Assembly: GCA_964590195.1 (NCBI GenBank)
Contig: CAZPWJ010000011.1
Coordinates: 17,189-81,188 of the forward strand
Source of the DNA: GCA-2731375 sp964590195
GTDB taxonomy: Bacteria > Pseudomonadota > Alphaproteobacteria > GCA-2731375
Direction: 5' to 3'
DNA length: 64,000 bases
Positions 36,001-44,268 of the stretch are shown here, in pieces. A program made the position numbers and the translations under genes. Position 1 is the stretch's first letter. Every line of letters starts with the position of its first letter. Below the pieces are notes generated by a model. The model had not been told where the DNA came from. It worked only from the letters and a program-made list of their open reading frames with translations, and did no database searches.

Positions 36001-36762
36001 ATGGACTTAGGATTGAAGGGCAGACGGGCCATGGTCACCGGCGGCAGCAGGGGCATTGGCCGGGCCATCGCCAACCGGCTGGCCATGGAAGGGGCCGATG
36101 TGGCGATCTGTGCCCGCAATGGCGATGAAGTCGCCGAAGCCGTGACCGCCCTGCAAGGCATGGGCGTGCGAGCCACCGGCGACGCCGTCGACGTCAGCGA
36201 CGGCCCGGCCCTGAAAGCCTGGATCGACAGCGCCGCAAATGAGCTGGGCGGCCTGGATATCCTGGTGCCGAATGTATCCGCCATGGCCGGCGAGCATACC
36301 GAGGAAGCCTGGCGCGGCGCCTTTGAAATCGACGTCATGGGCACCATCAATACGGTCGATGCGGCCCTGCCCTATCTGGAAAAATCCGACGCCGGCGCCA
36401 TCGTCACCATCAATTCCGTCGCCGCCCTGCAATATTTCGGCGGCGTGCGCCCCTACAACACGTTGAAGGCCGCCCTGGTCAATCACATGTCGAACCTGGC
36501 CCACCAACTGGCGCCCAAGGGCATCCGCGTCAACTCCGTCTCTCCCGGCACGATCTATTTCAAGGGCGGCGTCTGGCATACGCGCGAAGTGGAAACGCCG
36601 GAAATCTATAAAGGCGCCCTGGCCATGAATCCCATGGGCCGCATGGGCACGCCGGAAGAAGTCGCCAATGCCGCGGTGTTTCTGTGCAGCCCCATGGCCA
36701 GCTTCATATCGGGCAGCAATCTGCTGGTCGACGGCGCCATGACGCCCAGCGTGCAGTACTAA
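36001..36762 (+). CDS. Short-chain dehydrogenase/reductase, tandem copy 1
   Basis: Classical SDR of 253 residues. Cofactor motif TGGSRGIG, NNAG position reads VPNVSA, catalytic Ser in INSVAALQYF and YNTLK with Tyr and Lys in standard spacing. C-terminal GSNLLVDGAMTP is family-typical. A very similar SDR follows after 5 nt. Substrate unknown; it could reduce a 3-keto acyl or keto-sugar compound. Confidence 0.87.
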   Translation: MDLGLKGRRAMVTGGSRGIGRAIANRLAMEGADVAICARNGDEVAEAVTALQGMGVRATGDAVDVSDGPALKAWIDSAANELGGLDILVPNVSAMAGEHTEEAWRGAFEIDVMGTINTVDAALPYLEKSDAGAIVTINSVAALQYFGGVRPYNTLKAALVNHMSNLAHQLAPKGIRVNSVSPGTIYFKGGVWHTREVETPEIYKGALAMNPMGRMGTPEEVANAAVFLCSPMASFISGSNLLVDGAMTPSVQY

Positions 36763-36767
36763 GCGGC

Positions 36768-37529
36768 ATGGACCTGCGGCTAAAGGGCCGAAAGGCCATG
36801 GTCACCGGCGCCACCAAGGGTATCGGCCGGGCCATCGCCGAACGCCTGGCAACGGAAGGCGCCGATCTGGCGATCTGCGCCCGTAACGGCGACGATGTGG
36901 CGGAAACCGTCGCCGCCTTGCAAGACATGGGCGTACGGGCCACGGGCGCCGCCGTCGATGTAGGCGATGAAGCGGCCCTGCGGGCCTGGATCGACGCTGC
37001 GGCGAACGAACTGGGCGGCCTGGATGTGCTGGTGCCGAATGTCTCGGCCATCGTCGTCGGCAATAGTGACGAGGCCTGGCGCGGTGCCTTCGATGTCGAC
37101 ATCATGGGTACCATCCATACGGTCGATGGGGCCCTGCCCTATTTGGAACAATCAGACGCCGGCGCCATTGTCGGCATCAGCACTGTTTCGGCCCTGTTTC
37201 ATTTCGGCGGCGTGCGCGCCTACAACGCCATGAAAATGGCCCTGATCAACTATCTGTCCAATCTGGCCCACGAACTGGCGCCCAGGGGCATCCGCGTTAA
37301 TACGGTTTCTCCCGGCACGATCTATTTCGAGGGCGGCGTACAGCATCAGCGCGAAGTGGAAACGCCGGAGCTGTTCCAATCCGTGCTGGAGAAGATCCCC
37401 ATGGGGCGCATGGGCACGCCGCAGGAAGTCGCCGATGCCACGGTGTTTCTCTGTAGCCCCCTGGCCAGCTATATTGTCGGCAGCAATCTTTTGGTCGACG
37501 GCGGCCTGACACCCAGCGTGCAATATTAA
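36768..37529 (+). CDS. Short-chain dehydrogenase/reductase, tandem copy 2
   Basis: Same length (253) as copy 1 and alignable without gaps, with roughly three quarters of residues the same by eye, so a local gene duplication. Cofactor motif TGATKGIG and YNAMK are intact, but the position of the catalytic Ser (13 residues before the Tyr) is Thr (GISTVSALFHFGG). Start ATG 36768; the frame extends upstream only as a shadow of copy 1. Its substrate may differ from that of copy 1. Confidence 0.86.
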   Translation: MDLRLKGRKAMVTGATKGIGRAIAERLATEGADLAICARNGDDVAETVAALQDMGVRATGAAVDVGDEAALRAWIDAAANELGGLDVLVPNVSAIVVGNSDEAWRGAFDVDIMGTIHTVDGALPYLEQSDAGAIVGISTVSALFHFGGVRAYNAMKMALINYLSNLAHELAPRGIRVNTVSPGTIYFEGGVQHQREVETPELFQSVLEKIPMGRMGTPQEVADATVFLCSPLASYIVGSNLLVDGGLTPSVQY

Positions 37530-37576
37530 TCGAACCGTTATTGAGAAAACCGTTATTCGTAGAGAGGAACAAGGCC

Positions 37577-38518
37577 ATGGCCATGAAACCGCAGTTGGTT
37601 GAATTGTTGGAAGCGATGAAGGCCCTGGGCCTCAAGCCCATGCACGAGTTAAGCCCGGTCGATGCCCGCCAGCAGATGGAGGACGGCGTCCGCGCCCGCA
37701 ACAATCCGCCCCTTGAGCTTGGCGGTATCGAAGAACAGACCGTGCCTGGTCCCGCCGGCGACATTCCTGTCCGGGTCTATCGGCCGCAAGGTGTAACGGA
37801 ACCGGTAGGCGCCCTGGTTTATTACCATGGCGGCGGCCATGTGATCGGCAGCATGGACACCCATGACTACGCCTGCCAGGCGATCTGCCGGGATGCGGGC
37901 ATCGTGGTGATGTCCGTGGACTACCGTATGGGACCGGAGGCGAAATTCCCCGCCGCCGTGGATGACTGCTATGCCGCCACCAAATGGCTGTCCGACAATG
38001 CCGATAGCATGGGCGTCCGCGCCGACCGGATCGCGGTGGGCGGCGACAGCGCGGGCGGCAACCTGGCCCTGGTGACCTCGCTGCTGGCTCGCGATGACGC
38101 GGAAGGCCCGGCAATCGCCTATCAATTGCTGGTCTATCCGGTGATGGACTACACCGGCGGCACGCCGAGCTACGAGACCTATGGCAACGGCTACGGGCCG
38201 CTGGTTGCCGAATCCGTGCCCTGGTTCCGGAAACATTATCTCACCTCCGATGGCGACCTGGCGGATTGGCGCGCCTCGCCCGGCAGGGCCGAGTCTTTTG
38301 CTGGGTTACCACCGACCCTGCTGATCTCGGCGCAATGCGATATCCTGGCCCATGAAGGCCGCGAATGCGCCGAACGCCTGAACGCCGAAGGGGTCGCCTG
38401 CGAGCATGTGGATTTCGAAGGCATGATCCACGCCTTTTTCTCCATGGCGCCGCTACTGGATGATTCCATCGCGGCCCAGGCCTTGGCGGCGGAGCGCCTC
38501 AAAGCGGCCTTGTCCTAG
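37577..38518 (+). CDS. Alpha/beta hydrolase, hormone-sensitive lipase family
   Basis: Esterase/lipase of 313 residues. Oxyanion-hole motif YYHGGGHVIGS, nucleophile GDSAGG, acid in QCDILAHEG and catalytic His in GMIHAFFSM are all present. AGAGAGG lies 9 nt before ATG 37577; the earlier in-frame start at 37541 lacks a site. Likely hydrolyses short acyl esters. It follows the tandem SDR genes by 47 nt and converges on an acyl-CoA dehydrogenase gene. Confidence 0.87.
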   Translation: MAMKPQLVELLEAMKALGLKPMHELSPVDARQQMEDGVRARNNPPLELGGIEEQTVPGPAGDIPVRVYRPQGVTEPVGALVYYHGGGHVIGSMDTHDYACQAICRDAGIVVMSVDYRMGPEAKFPAAVDDCYAATKWLSDNADSMGVRADRIAVGGDSAGGNLALVTSLLARDDAEGPAIAYQLLVYPVMDYTGGTPSYETYGNGYGPLVAESVPWFRKHYLTSDGDLADWRASPGRAESFAGLPPTLLISAQCDILAHEGRECAERLNAEGVACEHVDFEGMIHAFFSMAPLLDDSIAAQALAAERLKAALS

Positions 38519-38528
38519 GTGCCCGCGG

Positions 38529-39755
38529 CTAGCTGCCGCTTGGAAGCTGATCGAACGGCAACTCCTTGTCGACGCGGATATCGGCGGGCAGGCCAAGCAC
38601 CCGTTCCGAGATGATATTGCGCAGAATTTCGTCCGAGCCCGCCGCGATCCGGCCGCCCGGGGCATCCAGCAATGCCTGTTGATACATGGCCCGCATCGGC
38701 GCCATATCAGGGTCCATCATGCCGCCGCCCATATCCAGAAGATCCATGCCGAAATGGGCGATCTCCTGCCGGCGGAAGCTGGTAACCAGCTTAGAAATGG
38801 AATTCTCCGGCCCCGGCCGCTCGCCCCGCGACAGCGCCGTCATCAGGCGCGCCCGGATCAATTTCACGCCCTGTTCCTTGATATACCAATCGGCAAGCTT
38901 TTCACGGATCGCCCCATCGGTGATCGCGGGGCCGTTTTCCAATTCGGTCATCCGAACCAGATCGAAAATCTCCTCGAAATTGGGCGCTGGTCGGACGCCG
39001 GAGCTGACCCGTTCATTCATCAAGGTTGTGATGGCGACCTGCCAGCCCTGTCCCACATCGCCAAGGCGCTGGCTGTCGGGGATACGCAGATCGGTCATGA
39101 AGACCTCGTTGAAATTCGAATAGCCCGAAATCTGTCGGATCGGTCGGACTTCAATGCCCGGCGATTTCATGTCGAGGAAGAAATAAGTCAGGCCCTTGTG
39201 CTTGGGCGCATCCGGATCGCTGCGCGTGACCAAAATCGCCATATCCGCGTAATGGGCACCCGAGGTCCAGATTTTCTGACCGTTGATAATCCAGTCATCA
39301 CCGTCACGTACCGAGCGGGTGCGCAGGCCAGCGAGATCCGAACCGGCAGCGGGTTCGGAAAACAACTGACACCAGATTTCATCGCCGCGCAGGGTGGCCG
39401 GCACATAGCGTTGTTTTTGTTCCTCGGTCGCATAGGTCAGCATGGTCGGCACCGCCATGCCGTGGCTGATGTTGAAAATTGGCGGCGGGATCAGAAAGTT
39501 GGTTTCTTCCTCGGCAAATATGATCTGCTGCAGTCGCGTATCGCCACGGCCGCCATATTCCTTTGGCAAGGCGATGCCGGAAAACCCGCCGGCGAATTTT
39601 GTCGCCTCCCAGGCCTTTGCCGCCGGGATCAACTCCGGTTCGCCGCGCTTATACTTATAGACCTTGCCGGGCGCCTTGCGCTCGGCATTGTTGTCCAGCC
39701 AGGCGCGGGCCTCGGCACGAAATTCGGCTTCTTGTGGTGTATCGTTGAAATCCAT
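38529..39755 (-). CDS. Acyl-CoA dehydrogenase, larger subunit of a pair
   Basis: FAD-dependent acyl-CoA dehydrogenase of 408 residues. QLFSEPAAGSDLAGL and DWIINGQKIWTSGAHYADM are the central-domain FAD/substrate motifs; ISKLVTSFRRQEIAHFGMDLLD begins the C-terminal helical domain. It follows the smaller partner gene at 39761 by 5 nt. Two-gene ACAD pairs often form alpha2-beta2 enzymes acting on bulky or dicarboxylic acyl-CoAs, which is the likely case here (inference). Confidence 0.88.
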   Translation of the reverse strand: MDFNDTPQEAEFRAEARAWLDNNAERKAPGKVYKYKRGEPELIPAAKAWEATKFAGGFSGIALPKEYGGRGDTRLQQIIFAEEETNFLIPPPIFNISHGMAVPTMLTYATEEQKQRYVPATLRGDEIWCQLFSEPAAGSDLAGLRTRSVRDGDDWIINGQKIWTSGAHYADMAILVTRSDPDAPKHKGLTYFFLDMKSPGIEVRPIRQISGYSNFNEVFMTDLRIPDSQRLGDVGQGWQVAITTLMNERVSSGVRPAPNFEEIFDLVRMTELENGPAITDGAIREKLADWYIKEQGVKLIRARLMTALSRGERPGPENSISKLVTSFRRQEIAHFGMDLLDMGGGMMDPDMAPMRAMYQQALLDAPGGRIAAGSDEILRNIISERVLGLPADIRVDKELPFDQLPSGS

Positions 39756-39760
39756 CGCCC

Positions 39761-40891
39761 TTACTCCTCACCGACGCTGTTGCGAGCTTCAAGTTGGCTG
39801 ATCAGCCGGTCTTTCCAAACCCGTTCGCCGCCCAAGGCGAGGGAAAGCAATTTAGCCCGCCGATAGTAGAGGTGACAGTCGAACTCCCAGGTAAAGCCCA
39901 TGCCGCCATGGGTTTGAATATTCTCCCGAGCCGCCAAATTATAGGCCTCGCTGGCCGCGACACGCGCCGCCGCCGCCGCCGTTGGCAGATCGGGCGCGTC
40001 CGCCGCAAGCGCCCAGGCACCGTAATAGGCATTGGCGCGGGCCAGTTCCGTCGCAACGTAGATATCCGCCAGCTTATGCTTGATTGCCTGGTACGAACCG
40101 ATCGCGCGTCCAAAGGCGAAACGGTTCCTGGCATAGTCCGCCGCCATATCGAGACATGCCTGGGCACCGCCAACCTGCTCGAACGCCATCAGGATCGCGG
40201 CGCGGTTGAAAACCGCCCTCGTGATCGTCCAGCCCTCGCCGGGCTCCCCAAGCGGCTCGGCGGCGGCCCCCGCGAATGTGATCTCCGCGTGCGATCTGGT
40301 TGGGTCGATCATCTCCACGGGCTTGCGGCTGACGCCATCGCCGTCAAGATCGACAAGGAAAAGCGATGGATCGCCGCCGCTTGCCGTATTCGCCAAAACA
40401 ATGGCGAAATCGGCGACGTCACCATCCGCCACCGGCACCTTCGTCCCCTCGATCACGCCGCCGCTTGCGTGAGTTTTTATCGACGCCGCGCTGGCAAGGC
40501 CGATGCCCTCCGCCACGGCCATGCAGCCGATCCGCTCGCCCATCGCAAGGGCCGGCAGATATTCCTGCTTTTGGTCCTCGCTGCCCGCCATCAACAATGC
40601 TTCCGCCGCCATATAGACGGAGGAGGAAAACGGCGTCGGCGCCAGGCTTCGCCCCAATTCCTCGGCAATAACGCACAAGTCCTCGCCGCTCAGGCCGGCA
40701 CCGCCGTATTCCTCAGGGATGGCGGTTCCGATCCAACCGAGCTCGGCCATGCCGCGCCAAAGTCCCTCGTCATAGGATATTGCATCGTCTTCAAGAACCG
40801 CGCGCACGGCGGCCGGCGTTGATCTGTCGCCCAAGAATCTCTTCGCCTGATCGCGTAACAAATACTGTTCTTCTGAAAAATCGAAATTCAT
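39761..40891 (-). CDS. Acyl-CoA dehydrogenase, smaller subunit of a pair
   Basis: 376 residues, first gene of the two-gene unit. The N-terminal helical domain (NFDFSEEQYLLRDQAKRFL) and C-terminal NIQTHGGMGFTWEFDCHLYYRRA are ACAD motifs; the central FAD-contact stretch is more divergent than in the partner. This fits the non-standard subunit of heteromeric ACADs. The 159-bp region upstream is shared with the divergent old-yellow-enzyme gene. Confidence 0.86.
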   Translation of the reverse strand: MNFDFSEEQYLLRDQAKRFLGDRSTPAAVRAVLEDDAISYDEGLWRGMAELGWIGTAIPEEYGGAGLSGEDLCVIAEELGRSLAPTPFSSSVYMAAEALLMAGSEDQKQEYLPALAMGERIGCMAVAEGIGLASAASIKTHASGGVIEGTKVPVADGDVADFAIVLANTASGGDPSLFLVDLDGDGVSRKPVEMIDPTRSHAEITFAGAAAEPLGEPGEGWTITRAVFNRAAILMAFEQVGGAQACLDMAADYARNRFAFGRAIGSYQAIKHKLADIYVATELARANAYYGAWALAADAPDLPTAAAAARVAASEAYNLAARENIQTHGGMGFTWEFDCHLYYRRAKLLSLALGGERVWKDRLISQLEARNSVGEE

Positions 40892-41050
40892 GCCGTCCCC
40901 GCCTAACCGGAATTTTCGGAATTATCTGAAATCGCTCTGACCATATTATTTTGGCGCCATCAAGCAATGCAATCCTGGAATGCGCGGCGGACATTGATAC
41001 GCCGTAAAATATGCTGCATCGTGGCAAGGTAAAAAGTAAACGAGGACGTC

Positions 41051-43108
41051 ATGACCGACAGCCAGCGCGCCAACGATCCCCTGTTACAGCCCTATCAACT
41101 AAAGCATCTGACATTGCGCAATCGCCTGATGTCCACCGGGCATGAACCGAATTTCTCCGAAAACGGCTTACCCACGAAACGCTACCGCCTCTATCACGAG
41201 GAAAAGGCCAAGGGCGGCCTTGCCCTGACCATGACCGCCGGTTCGGCGGTGGTAAGCCCGGATTCACCGGCTTCATTCGGCAACCTGCATGCCTACAGGG
41301 ACGAAATTGTCCCGCACATGCGGGATCTGACCGATGCCTGCCACGAACATGGCTGTGCGGTGATGATCCAGATTACCCATCTGGGCCGGCGCACGGGCTG
41401 GAACCACCATGACTGGCTGCCGGTTGTCTCCCCCTCCATGGTGCGGGAGCCGGCACACCGATCCTTTCCAAAGGTCATGGAGGATTGGGATATCGCCCGC
41501 GTTCTCGACGACTATGCGGCCACCGCCCAGCGCATGCAGGCGGCAGGCCTGGACGGCATCGAGCTTGAAGCATACGGCCATCTGATCGACGCCTTCTGGT
41601 CGCCCCTGACCAACCACCGCAATGACGAATACAACGGCAGCCTCGACAACCGCATGCGCTTTACCTTCGAGGTATTGAGCGCGATCCGAAAAGCGGTCGG
41701 CCCGGACTTCATTGTCGGCCTGCGCATGGTGGCGGATGAAGACTGGGCCGGAGGGCTGGAAGCGGAGGAAGGCCTGGAAATCGCCCAGCGTCTAAAAGGA
41801 TCCGGACAGGTTGATTTCCTCAATATCATACGGGGCCATATTGATCATGATGCTGGCCTGACAAGGGTGATCCCGATCCAGGGCATGGCCACGGCGCCGC
41901 ATCTGGATTTCTCCGGCGAAATTCGCCAGGCAACCAATTTCCCGATCTTTCATGCGGCCCGCATCGCCGATGTCGCAACCGCCCGCCATGCCATCGCGGA
42001 AGGCAAGCTGGACATGGTCGGCATGACCCGCCCGCACATGACCGATCCGCACATCGTGCGCAAGATCGAGGCCGGCCAGGAAGACCGCATCCGGCCCTGT
42101 GTCGGTGCCACTTATTGTCTCGACCGTATCTATGAAGGGCGCGATGCCCACTGCATCCATAATGCGGCCACCGGGCGCGAGGAATTCATGCCCCAAGAGA
42201 TCGCGGCAACCACGGGCCGGCGCAAGCGGGTGGTAATCGCCGGGGCCGGCCCTGCCGGCCTGGAAGCGGCCCGGGTCTGTGCCGAACGCGGCCATGACGT
42301 GGTGCTGTTCGAAGCAGCCAACAGGGCCGGCGGGCAGGTGCTTCTTGCCGCGCGTATGCAGCGGCGGGCCGAACTGATCAGCATCATCGACTGGCGGGTC
42401 GCCGAATGCGAACGCCTTGGCGTCGATATCCGCTATAACCGTTATGCCGAGGCGGCGGATATTAACGCGGAAAACCCCGACATCGTGCTGATCGCCACGG
42501 GCGGCTTGCCCAATACGGATATACTGGCCTCGGGCGCCGAGCATGTGGTCACCACCTGGGATATCCTGTCCGGCGATGTCGCGCCCGGCGAAAATGTCCT
42601 GCTGTTTGACGACAATGGTGCCTATCCCGGCATGCAGGCCGCCGAATTCATAGCTAGAGCCGGCGCGGAGTTGGAACTGGTGACGCCCGAGCGTGTCCTG
42701 GCGCCTGAGATCGGCGGCATGAACCATGTACCCTTCGCACAAGCTTTTCAGGAATGCGGCACCCGTATAACCATCAACAGCCGGCTGCAGCGGGTGGAGC
42801 GCAACGGCAATAAACTGACGGCTCACTTATCAAGCGAATTCGCCGAGAGCATGGCGGAGAGCCGGGATGTGGATCAAGTCGTGGTGGAACATGGTACCCT
42901 GCCCCTGGACCGGCTCTATTTCGATTTGAAGCCGGCCTCGGTCAATCTGGGCGCGGTGGATTACGATGCCCTGCTGGCCGGCCAGCCACAGGCCATCGCG
43001 GCCAACATGGCGGGAACATTCCAGCTATTCCGCATCGGCGATGCCGTCGCCTCCCGTAACATTCATGCCGCGGTCTATGATGCCCTGAGGCTGTGCAAGG
43101 ATTTTTAA
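41051..43108 (+). CDS. NADH:flavin oxidoreductase, old yellow enzyme fused to NAD(P)/FAD domain
   Basis: 685 residues: an FMN-binding TIM barrel (1-345), a linker cysteine region, and an FAD/NAD(P)-binding half (about 395-600, VVIAGAGPAGLEAARVCAERGHDVVLFE). Relatives include 2,4-dienoyl-CoA reductase, trimethylamine dehydrogenase and N-methylproline demethylase. The 4Fe-4S region keeps C350, C356 and C368, but the second canonical Cys is Ala353 and spacing is one shorter. I recall this pattern in the N-methyl-amino-acid demethylase branch, which makes oxidative demethylation a candidate activity. Confidence 0.85.
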   Translation: MTDSQRANDPLLQPYQLKHLTLRNRLMSTGHEPNFSENGLPTKRYRLYHEEKAKGGLALTMTAGSAVVSPDSPASFGNLHAYRDEIVPHMRDLTDACHEHGCAVMIQITHLGRRTGWNHHDWLPVVSPSMVREPAHRSFPKVMEDWDIARVLDDYAATAQRMQAAGLDGIELEAYGHLIDAFWSPLTNHRNDEYNGSLDNRMRFTFEVLSAIRKAVGPDFIVGLRMVADEDWAGGLEAEEGLEIAQRLKGSGQVDFLNIIRGHIDHDAGLTRVIPIQGMATAPHLDFSGEIRQATNFPIFHAARIADVATARHAIAEGKLDMVGMTRPHMTDPHIVRKIEAGQEDRIRPCVGATYCLDRIYEGRDAHCIHNAATGREEFMPQEIAATTGRRKRVVIAGAGPAGLEAARVCAERGHDVVLFEAANRAGGQVLLAARMQRRAELISIIDWRVAECERLGVDIRYNRYAEAADINAENPDIVLIATGGLPNTDILASGAEHVVTTWDILSGDVAPGENVLLFDDNGAYPGMQAAEFIARAGAELELVTPERVLAPEIGGMNHVPFAQAFQECGTRITINSRLQRVERNGNKLTAHLSSEFAESMAESRDVDQVVVEHGTLPLDRLYFDLKPASVNLGAVDYDALLAGQPQAIAANMAGTFQLFRIGDAVASRNIHAAVYDALRLCKDF

Positions 43109-43114
43109 GGTGCG

Positions 43115-44200
43115 TCAGCGCACCTTGCGGATGCGCCATTCGAAGGCGTCGTCGCCATAGTCCATGCGGTCACCGATTTGCAGGGCCAGAAAACGGTTAT
43201 GCTCCGCCAGGCAACCCTGCCACAGGCCGTTCCAGGCCTCGAACACCGCAGGGTGGAGATTGTCGCGGCCACGCATCAGACGCCAGCCGCCGATACGGAC
43301 CGTGGCATCATCGCCGGTGCCGCCGACCTGGGCCTCGTTATCCTGGGCAGTGGCCATGGCGGCCATGAAGTTGGCGAAATCCAGGGCGCTCTCCCCCGTG
43401 GTGTTCATTAACCCGCGAACCTCGTCGTAATACTGCCGGCCAATGATGTTGCCCGCCAGATTGCCCAGGGCGCCGGCCTCGCCCGGCCCCAGGGTGGCAA
43501 TCAGTTCGGGCAGTCCGGTCTTGATATATTCCATGGCATAGTTGCGGTTGGCCTTGTGCAGGCGCTCCACGGGCCAGGCATCCGCATTTAATTGGGGCGC
43601 TGCATCTGGATCGAAAGGCGGCGCCATTTCGCCCGGCGCGAATTGCAGGCGTTCCTCCGCCGCCAGATCGTGATCATATTCCTTGAAATATCCGGCCAGG
43701 CCGTATTCCGCCGTCATATCTTGAGAGGTGCAGACAAAGCCAAGGCGGGGATTTCCCAGGGATACGCCGTTGTGGCCGTACCAACCGCGCAGGAAACCAT
43801 GGCTGACCTGCAACGGCGCGCCGCACAACGCGGTGCCGTCGTACATCCAGCGGGGGTGGCGGAAATGCACCCAGGCCTTGTCGTCCGCCTCGTACATATA
43901 TTCCACCTCCGCGCCGCCGACGGAGTTGGATAAGTAGTGGTATTGCGCCGCCGCCACCGCGTCGGGCAGCTTCTCCAAACCAAGCTTATTGAAGGAGGAG
44001 AGGAATTTTTCGTGATGTTGCCGCCGGAAAGTGCGGAATATCCATTCCCCGGCGGCATCACCGCCTTTTCGCGAGGCAACCATCAACATCAAACCGGTAA
44101 AATAGGCGTGATACAAACTGGCCACGCCCTTCCAGCAGGCCGTTGTCGAACCAGGGGCGCCACTTTGGGCCAAAATTGTGCTAAACGGATTGACTGACAT
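43115..44200 (-). CDS. Hypothetical protein, no recognised domain
   Basis: Not recognised. A soluble-looking 361-residue protein without signal peptide. It is rich in aromatic residues and His (FRRQHHEKFL, YHYLSNSVGG, VHFRHPRWMYDG, HGFLRGWYGHNG), which hints at a metal or cofactor site. Two Cys occur at LCGAP and FVCTSQD. It converges with the old-yellow-enzyme gene (6-nt gap) and is divergent from an MFS gene (68-bp gap). Codon use matches its neighbours, so the gene is probably genuine. Confidence 0.65.
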   Translation of the reverse strand: MSVNPFSTILAQSGAPGSTTACWKGVASLYHAYFTGLMLMVASRKGGDAAGEWIFRTFRRQHHEKFLSSFNKLGLEKLPDAVAAAQYHYLSNSVGGAEVEYMYEADDKAWVHFRHPRWMYDGTALCGAPLQVSHGFLRGWYGHNGVSLGNPRLGFVCTSQDMTAEYGLAGYFKEYDHDLAAEERLQFAPGEMAPPFDPDAAPQLNADAWPVERLHKANRNYAMEYIKTGLPELIATLGPGEAGALGNLAGNIIGRQYYDEVRGLMNTTGESALDFANFMAAMATAQDNEAQVGGTGDDATVRIGGWRLMRGRDNLHPAVFEAWNGLWQGCLAEHNRFLALQIGDRMDYGDDAFEWRIRKVR

Positions 44201-44268
44201 TTATCCCTCGTGACATTCGGGCCCAGAATAACTCGTCGCCCATGAGTAATAGTAACTGATATCGCATA

